Source: Adiantum capillus-veneris (lineage: Eukaryota > Streptophyta > Polypodiopsida > Polypodiales > Pteridaceae). From it: a stretch of 64,000 nucleotides of DNA. How positions within the stretch are numbered: the stretch's first letter is position 1; each line of letters starts with the position of its first letter. Made by a program: the position numbers and the translations under genes. The stretch lies in assembly GCA_014529385.2 (NCBI GenBank), contig CM043962.1, positions 122,934,470-122,998,469 of the forward strand, written 5' to 3'. Below are positions 58,061 through 64,000 of this stretch, piece by piece. The notes beneath the pieces are model-generated. The model did not search any database, was not told where the DNA came from, and saw only the letters and a list, made by a program, of their open reading frames with translations.

Positions 58061-59530
58061 TGAGGCGTCAATGAGGCTCGGGGCAGCAGAGTGCAGACCA
58101 AGAAGCTATAGGGCACGAGGGTCACACGCAAGCCTTCAGGACGCTTGTGCAAGATACACGCATGTGTTCATCCTTTTTTTTATTTTATGTTTCATTGCAC
58201 CTGCAACATGCGTGTGCATGTTGGGTTTGGTTACAACAATGATCTGTAATGATGTCGCTGCAGCCCGTGTGAGTTCAAAACTTATAGTACATTTTAAACG
58301 GTTAATAGGACATCAAGGCTGCAACCCTTGCAAGAGGGAGGAATCTTCCCTACAAATGAATATAATAGCGAACCTACCAGTATGTGCCTACGGTTTAAAA
58401 TAAATGTATGCTAGTAAGAATCATTAGCGGATGCTCTCTTTAAGCAATCCGTGAGGTTTAGACTAGTAAAAATTAATCACTCTTTGGGAAATTTAGACCA
58501 GCGGAACTGCAATTAATTGCATGAACCATTTTTGAGTACAGTGAAACCTCTCAAATAATCTCCTCATGAACACGCATGTGCATGGCCTGTGCTAGGTCGC
58601 AGAAAGCAAAGATGGGATAGTGGTTTCTTGTGTAGGGCTGCGGGCTGCAGGCTATTATGTGCAAATATGCTACCTCATGCACTCTATGAACGAGGGCTGC
58701 AGGCTATCAAATGCAAATGCGCTCCTTCTATGCTTGGAGGGAGGGAAGAGGCAAGGGGAAAAGAGGATTGAAGAAGCTTTGATAGGAAGGAAGTAGCAGG
58801 TGGAAGGGAGGATGGGATGGAAGCACGGAGGCATAGGGAGGGACGGACAGGTTCATAGAGGGGTAGGGGGGAATCTTTCGAGTATTGAATTTATTTAACT
58901 TCACACCAGTAGGCACCAGTAAAAGGGATCTACATAACGATATTTTTGGCTTTCTAAAAGAAATCCTTAGTGTTGTGTTGGGTTAGGGAGACTTTCATTG
59001 TTTTTAGTGCATGATACAGACTTACCTTCCATTTCACATCCTCACATGTCTTTACTTTTCTTGCATTCTATTGTTTTAGAATGTTAAAGTGAAGCTTCAC
59101 CTTGCATAATTTTAGTAAGTTTTACACGCACACGCGCACACACACACACACATATATGTTTTTTTTTACATTCTATTGTTTTAGAATGCTAAAGTGAAGT
59201 TTCACCTTGCATAATTCTAATAAACTCTATACACACACACACACACATATATTAATTAGTTCTTTTTATTTCACCTTTATTTCACAACTTCACATGGCTT
59301 TACATTTCTTGTATTTTATAGTTTGATTTCAGTCAATGTTAATGTTTGAGAAAGTCTCTTTTATTAAGCGGCTAATGATCGAGTTTCCTCCTCACAAAGA
59401 AGAACGCCGAAAATACTAGCAAAATTTTTGAGATTTGCAGAATTTTTGGACAACTTTCTCACATATTTCATCGATTTTTCTTTAGTTTACCATGGTTTGC
59501 AGCTAGCTGGTCTCGATTTTCAATCAGCTC
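58061..59530. other. spacer with a duplicated AC-tract block
   Basis: No gene recognised. A purine-rich stretch lies at 58735-58870. The block TTCTATTGTTTTAGAATG ... CTTGCATAAT followed by ACAC and ATATAT is present twice (from about 59085 and 59168). Confidence 0.5.
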
Positions 59531-59767
59531 ATGACTAAGCTGAGGCAATCCTTTTCCAAACACCGATACCAGTTTAATTCAACCAAACAATTTTATCACT
59601 TTCTTATTGTTTTTGAAAGCCTTCGTGACCCTTTCACTTGTTTTTCTAGTGACTACCCTAGAGCACGCATTGGTTATCAATCACATGGCTGCCTTCATGC
59701 CCCTCTCGTCTGCAAAATTTGTATCCACGAAGATCGCCATAGAAGCTCGAAGGAACTGCTCAGGTCA

Positions 59768-60792
59768 ATGTGCTATTACAAACCCCCCCCCCCCCTCGCC
59801 TTCGCGGCGCGAAATATACACACTCCCTCAAAACCGACCCAACTTACCCAAACACACGTACGTTCTGACAGACAACGCGTATCTTCTTTCTTACATCTCA
59901 TCGCTTCTGCAGGTTTCCTATTAACTTCTCTTGCCTTCCAGCGGTCCACCAGCCACACACATTTGCACCCAATCGCATGCAGCGCTGATAAGAAAGGTAA
60001 GTTTGTCTGAACGGGAGATTTCCTCATTGTGGTAATGCTGGTAGTATTCATTTAGTGTTCAAAAAATTTGACTTGATGTTTATTATCTCGATTAATAAAT
60101 TGGTATTGCTAGAGATGTTCATTCTTGTCTGTGGGTCCATTTTGTGCTCAGCAGAATTGGCCACAGGGTTGATAGCCTAGTTGATCGAACTATGGGTTCT
60201 GCATATTGTTAATCTTGTTTGCTATTGTTTTTCCTTTGCAGTACATTTATATAGAGCGGGCAGCGCGCGCGCGCACACACACACACACAAGGAAAAAAGC
60301 AGACACACTCACATTGTAGTTAGTGTCCGTCTCTATATGTTTCTGTGCAAAAATTATTCAATGCCTATATATGCTTGCAATTTGATGCCTAGGTTTTGGA
60401 ATGATGGCTTGGATGCAGAACAAACGTTCATCGATGTTTTTTACAAGTCGCTAGTTTCCCACAGAATTTTGGAAGAGGGGCTTCTTGTAGGCTACATTTC
60501 TGATAATATTGTGTAAGCTAAAAGAGATTAGGTGGGCTCTACAATCTGTCATGCGGTTGTTGCTTCTTGGCCTGCATTTTAACACGCTTATATATCTCGA
60601 TTCCCCATAGTTTTACTCCTCATTGTTTGTTTTATTGCAGAGAGAGTTGAGACGGCAAGGAAGTTGCAGGTAAGTGCAACGGATCTTTTGGCCCAATTAA
60701 TGAAAGCTGAGAATGCGGAGGAGTTTGCTAGAGAACATGTTGAGTCTCTAGACCAGCAGTTCTTTATGATTGCGTCAACATATTTATCGATG
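59768..60792 (+). CDS. two exons of an unidentified host gene, possibly plastid-targeted
   Basis: Exon 1 (Met at 59768, or up to 79 codons earlier in the same open frame from 59531) ends at 59996 before GTAAGTTTG. Exon 2 begins after TTTTATTGCAG at 60641 and ends at 60792 before GTAATATTTT. The phase matches: one base from exon 1 plus two from exon 2 make a Glu codon, after which the frame reads RVETARKLQVSATDLLAQLM, EEFAREHVESLDQQFFMIAS and TYLSM without a stop. Exon 1 is rich in Ser, His, Arg and hydrophobic residues with few acidic ones (SSFLHLIASAGFLL ... IACSADKK), as in a transit peptide. The helical exon-2 segment looks like a conserved plant protein that I cannot name. Later exons are not visible before 61968. 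The span given includes the 644-bp intron. Confidence 0.5.
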
Positions 60793-61382
60793 GTAATATT
60801 TTCCTTTTTCTCATGAGCTTGATCTTGGAATTGTAAAAAGGGAATTAGAACTGTGAAAAGGGTGCGACTGAGTGAGGAGATAGGTGAGGAAAGTGTCGTT
60901 CAACAAAACATTTCATTTTACTCGTCTTGCATTTGGGATCACTTTTTTTAGTTAAATCATTGAATCTTCGCTTAAAAAAACTCCTCGGTATTCAATGAGA
61001 AGCATGAAGAGGGTTATTGAAAATCTGAGATAGTATGTTTGTGGATCGGTGGTTTGGTTTTCATAAGTACTCACATACTACAATAACTTAGTAACTCAAG
61101 AGAAAACTGGATTTTGAGAATTAGGGGCACATGATCACTATGAAGTTGGGCTGGCCCCATTTAGGTCTGACATATCTTACGAAAGTACAACCTCATTAGA
61201 TGTGGCAAAAAAGCTAATCAATGTGCCACTGTCCACATCAATTAAAAATATTGCACATCAGCTGCTATAAAAGCTAGTAGAGGGTAAAATGGACTAGAGA
61301 TGCCATATGCAGGGCCATTGTGGCTGTGACAGGTTTTAGGGTTAGGTTTTTGCGTCAAGGTCATAGACGCAACTGATCATTG

Positions 61383-61476
<94 letters not shown>

Positions 61477-61968
61477 GAAAGGTGGTCCATACCAATCTCT
61501 TTGTCAGAGCCAGAATCCTCTACGTCGCGCATTGATTTTCTCTCTCTAAACTTGAATTTTTGAATTTCTTTAATGCAAATTCTCTCTCTAGAACCTACGA
61601 TTTTCTCTCAAACTGGATGTGATCGTCTCTCTAAAAGAACCAAGTTTCTCTCTCTTAAAATGTTATTTTTAAGGCTGCATCCCAAACTTATGTAAACGTA
61701 TGCTTTTGGCTTGGGAATCGTAGAAAAGGGGATAGCCAGAATATGGTGCTCTTTGCTTTTCTTGCAGCCCCTCCTTCCTTTTTTTCACCACACTCAAAGA
61801 TTGCTTGTAGAATTGACGCGTCTTTGCACAAGTACCAACTCTCGAATTTCAGCCCTCTGGCTCCTTGTACAAGAAGAGCTCAACTAACAAAGAAATACTT
61901 GATCGGGGGCGTTGACAGTGGCGGTTCAGGGCCACCAACTGTTTATAGGGGCATCCCGTTGCGACATT
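60793..61968. other. probable intron or flank with TG/CT microsatellite
   Basis: (TG)n at 61385-61434 runs straight into (CT)n at 61435-61475. An open frame at 61743-61971 (SKIACRIDASLHKYQLSNFS, YLIGGVDSGGSGPPTVYRG) follows a TTCTTGCAG that could be an acceptor, but nothing ties it to the upstream exons. Confidence 0.4.
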
Positions 61969-62460
61969 TGTAGCAGGCTTGGACACTCCAAGCAGGAAAT
62001 CAATAGCAACACACAAACAGAAACTTCAAAATCACTGAACTTTACTAGAGAGAGAGAGTCTCGACACGGCACGGCGGAGTTCCGTGCCTAGAAGCACTGG
62101 CCCCAAAAACTGGCGCTCCTTTCGGTACTTCTTTATTATTGATCAATGCAAAGTACTACTCCCAAGGGTCCTCTGCTCTTAGACTTTGCATCCAGATGCT
62201 CTATGGAGTGTGAGGCCCAAGGGCTCTTTTATTCTTACAAGGGATACCCAAAAGCAAAGCCCCAAAAGCATCAGATGATAGATCAAAAGTAGTGTAAACC
62301 CAAAAGTATCAGCACCCAAAAGCTCCCCACGTAAAACAGTCAAAATAAGTCAACGCAATTTACGAAAATTCGTACAGGCTGCCATGTCAGCACAACAACA
62401 CAAAATCTGGACGTTTGTAGAGTCTGCCATGTCAACATGTTAGTGCGTTTTACGGAAAAC
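61969..62460 (-). mobile_element. LTR copy, possibly solo or truncated
   Basis: TGTAGCAGGCTTGGACACTCC ... aligns with 63186-63660, with shared blocks GGAGTTCCGTGCC, CCCCTTTCGGT/CTCCTTTCGGT, TCCAGATGCTCT and GCCATGTCAGCA. Orientation is taken from the partner at 63186, which has a minus-strand polypurine tract. The right boundary is uncertain. Confidence 0.6.
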
Positions 62461-62605
62461 AGTCCCCGGGGTCAAGCTCTGGTTATTTTTGGGTTAGGCC
62501 ACTCGGGAAGTGCTCCATAAGTTCTTGAAGTTGGTCGGTTCAGTTTCTCTTGTCCACTCAGCCACGTCATCATTTTGTGACATCTGTTCTCTCTCTCTCT
62601 CTCTC

Positions 62606-62641
<36 letters not shown>

Positions 62642-63185
62642 CCCCCCCTCACTCTCTGTCTCAGTTCAATTATTCAAGTTGTTTTGAAGTGATAAAGTGT
62701 TCCAGAGTTTTCTAGATTCTAGTTGCCTATATGTTTTCGTCCGATCCTTGTTGGAAGTGATTATGGTGGTATCAGAGCTTAGCTTGCTTCCTTGCCCTAT
62801 GCAAATCGAAGCACGATCCTAACAACATGGACGGAGAACATGGAGATCACCACGGAGAAGGCGGAAATCCATCGAGTCCTACCACCTAGAGTCATCCAAA
62901 GGAGACATGCTCACTACGTGGTTCTACAATTGGTGTATCTTGCCGAGCAATGAAAGTAGACCCTGACGGATGATCCGATTGATTTGGAGGCTTTGCACCA
63001 TTATTTGGACTCTCTTAATCCTCATGTTATCCCTTCTATCCGTCAACAAGCTTCTTAGATTTACTCCTCTTCCTCGTGCACTCTCTCACAATCCCTTTGT
63101 TACCTCTTTATGTCAGCACTCGGGAGAAGTTTCTCAGTATTAGGAGGTATCTTCAAGCATATGGCTTTGGGAGAATGCCCACATG
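62461..63185 (+). mobile_element. remnant of another LTR element (LTR end, primer site, gag start)
   Basis: A (CT)n tract (62589-62638), then TGGTATCAGAGC at 62767-62778, then a short frame from ATG at 62827 (MDGEHGDHHGEGGNPSSPTT) that stops at a TAG, and weak gag-like text after it (DPIDLEALHHYLDSL near 62975). No pol. It appears to be the 5' end of a plus-strand copia-like element cut off at 63185. Confidence 0.45.
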
Positions 63186-63741
63186 TGTAACAAACTTGGA
63201 CACTCCAAGTCAAGATTCTACCGCGACACAATAGACATTCACTTCAAAACAGTTCACAAGTTTACAATTGATGCGACACGACCTGGTGGAGTTCCGTGCC
63301 AAAAAGTCTTTGGCCCCAAAGACTGGTGCCCCTTTCGGTGTTTCTTTTTATATTAATCTTTGAGCAAAGTACAACTCCCGTGGGTGCTCGCTCTCAGACT
63401 CTTCGTCCAGATGCTCTGCAGAGGGAGCCCCCTTGGGTTTCTTATAAAGGTTACATGGGATGCTAAAAGCAAAGCCCCCAAAAGCTTCAAAATCAAAAGC
63501 TTCTCTTAAAAAGTTCTTAAAATAAAGCAATGCCCAAAAAGCTTTTATTTTCAGTTTGCGTAGGATTTTGTTGCTTTATTTCCATACAACATTCAGTGCA
63601 AAAAGTGGGGTCCGTACGGCTTGCCATGTCAGCACCTTCTCCACAATTCTCGGATTTTCGTATAGTGTGCCATGTCAGCAGTTTCAACGCGTTTTCTGGG
63701 ATTGCTTGCTAGAGAGAGAGTGTATCTGCAGCCACGCGACA
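63186..63741 (-). mobile_element. 3' LTR of a minus-strand element that continues past the window
   Basis: The plus strand reads TGTAACAAACTTGG ... CCACGCGACA. On the minus strand the bases before the LTR start are CTTTCAAGGGGGGGGTA (complement of 63742-63758), a polypurine tract, so the element body lies to the right. Confidence 0.65.
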
Positions 63742-64000
63742 TACCCCCCCCTTGAAAGCATTGTAATCGCCCTCGATTACGCCTGCAAAACAGACAGAGG
63801 CCATAAAGCGCTAAGCGTAGATAACGTTGGATTAGGAACACACTGACTGTTAGTACCGATGCACTAGGAACACACATATAGCACGTACCAATCGACAGTC
63901 ACATCACAGGACATCAGTTGACATCACATGACAAATCACATTTAAAATTCATTCGGATCTCAGACCATGATTAATTGGCAACGTATTTAGCAATCGCATC
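63742..64000 (-). mobile_element. 3' end of internal region, minus-strand element
   Basis: Polypurine tract followed (on the minus strand, going inward) by sequence with AATCGAGGGCGATTAC, similar in position to the CTCGAGGACGACTATGG motif before the gypsy LTR at 24.0 kb. No coding domain is visible before the window ends. Confidence 0.5.

Noticed and set aside
58071-58403. 110-residue plus-strand frame with a hydrophobic segment
   Set aside because: No family resemblance. It overlaps a tandem-repeat area and has no splice or promoter support.
61743-61973. 76-residue frame as a third exon of the 59.8-kb gene
   Set aside because: An acceptor-like TTCTTGCAG is present, but there is no donor, no clear continuity of the helical domain, and the frame ends at an LTR edge.

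Overview
This is nuclear DNA from a land plant with a large, repeat-dense genome. A fern is my best guess. The reasons are a fern-style PPR pseudogene, an ATG16 exon, a transposase-like gene family I associate with non-seed plants, and LTR retrotransposons primed by initiator tRNA-Met. The lineage is inferred and not proven. I see no bacterial genes, rRNA genes, tRNA genes or CRISPR arrays.

Layout. 1-4960: a non-autonomous LTR retrotransposon in a tandem LTR arrangement, followed by a LINE reverse-transcriptase scrap (minus strand) and a pair of diverged unclassified repeats with GA microsatellites (to ~6.5 kb). 7421-8443: the best host coding sequence, the WD40 half of autophagy protein ATG16 in one open exon. 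~9.9-10.3 kb: an unidentified decayed coding scrap. 10.5-13.3 kb: an interval bounded by two GC-rich foldback hairpins in inverted orientation. 13.3-16.9 kb: a broken, intron-containing DDE-transposase-like gene. 16.9-26.9 kb: a chromovirus-type Ty3/gypsy element (LTR-gag-pol-LTR) followed by a second copy of its leader and gag that shares the middle LTR. 27.2-29.1 kb (minus): a broken FCP1/NIF-like phosphatase gene. 30.0-39.7 kb: a second gypsy element whose RT is split by a nearly intact Ty1/copia element with a perfect TAGAT target duplication. 39.7-46.0 kb: a copia gag remnant, a long coiled-coil frame carrying only C-to-T-type stops, an LTR, and another gypsy gag. 46.0-52.8 kb (minus): an internally deleted relative of the 16.9-kb gypsy element, whose 3' LTR holds a clean 1321-bp insertion with TTAA target duplication. 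52.8-53.7 kb (minus): a PPR pseudogene. 54.97-57.82 kb: a 2.9-kb LTR element with no pol. 59.77-60.79 kb: two phase-matched exons of an unidentified host gene, perhaps plastid-targeted. 61.97-64.0 kb: more LTR copies, running off the window.

The window is essentially a record of nested and tandem retroelements among a few host exons. Three points recur. LTRs are shared by adjacent internal regions in at least three places. In-frame stops in dead coding frames are overwhelmingly of the kind produced by C-to-T change, with few indels. Simple repeats (CT/GA and AC/GT) often sit inside LTRs. The most unusual items are the TTAA-flanked element, the DDE-like gene, the C-to-T-punctured coiled-coil frame and the foldback-bounded interval.
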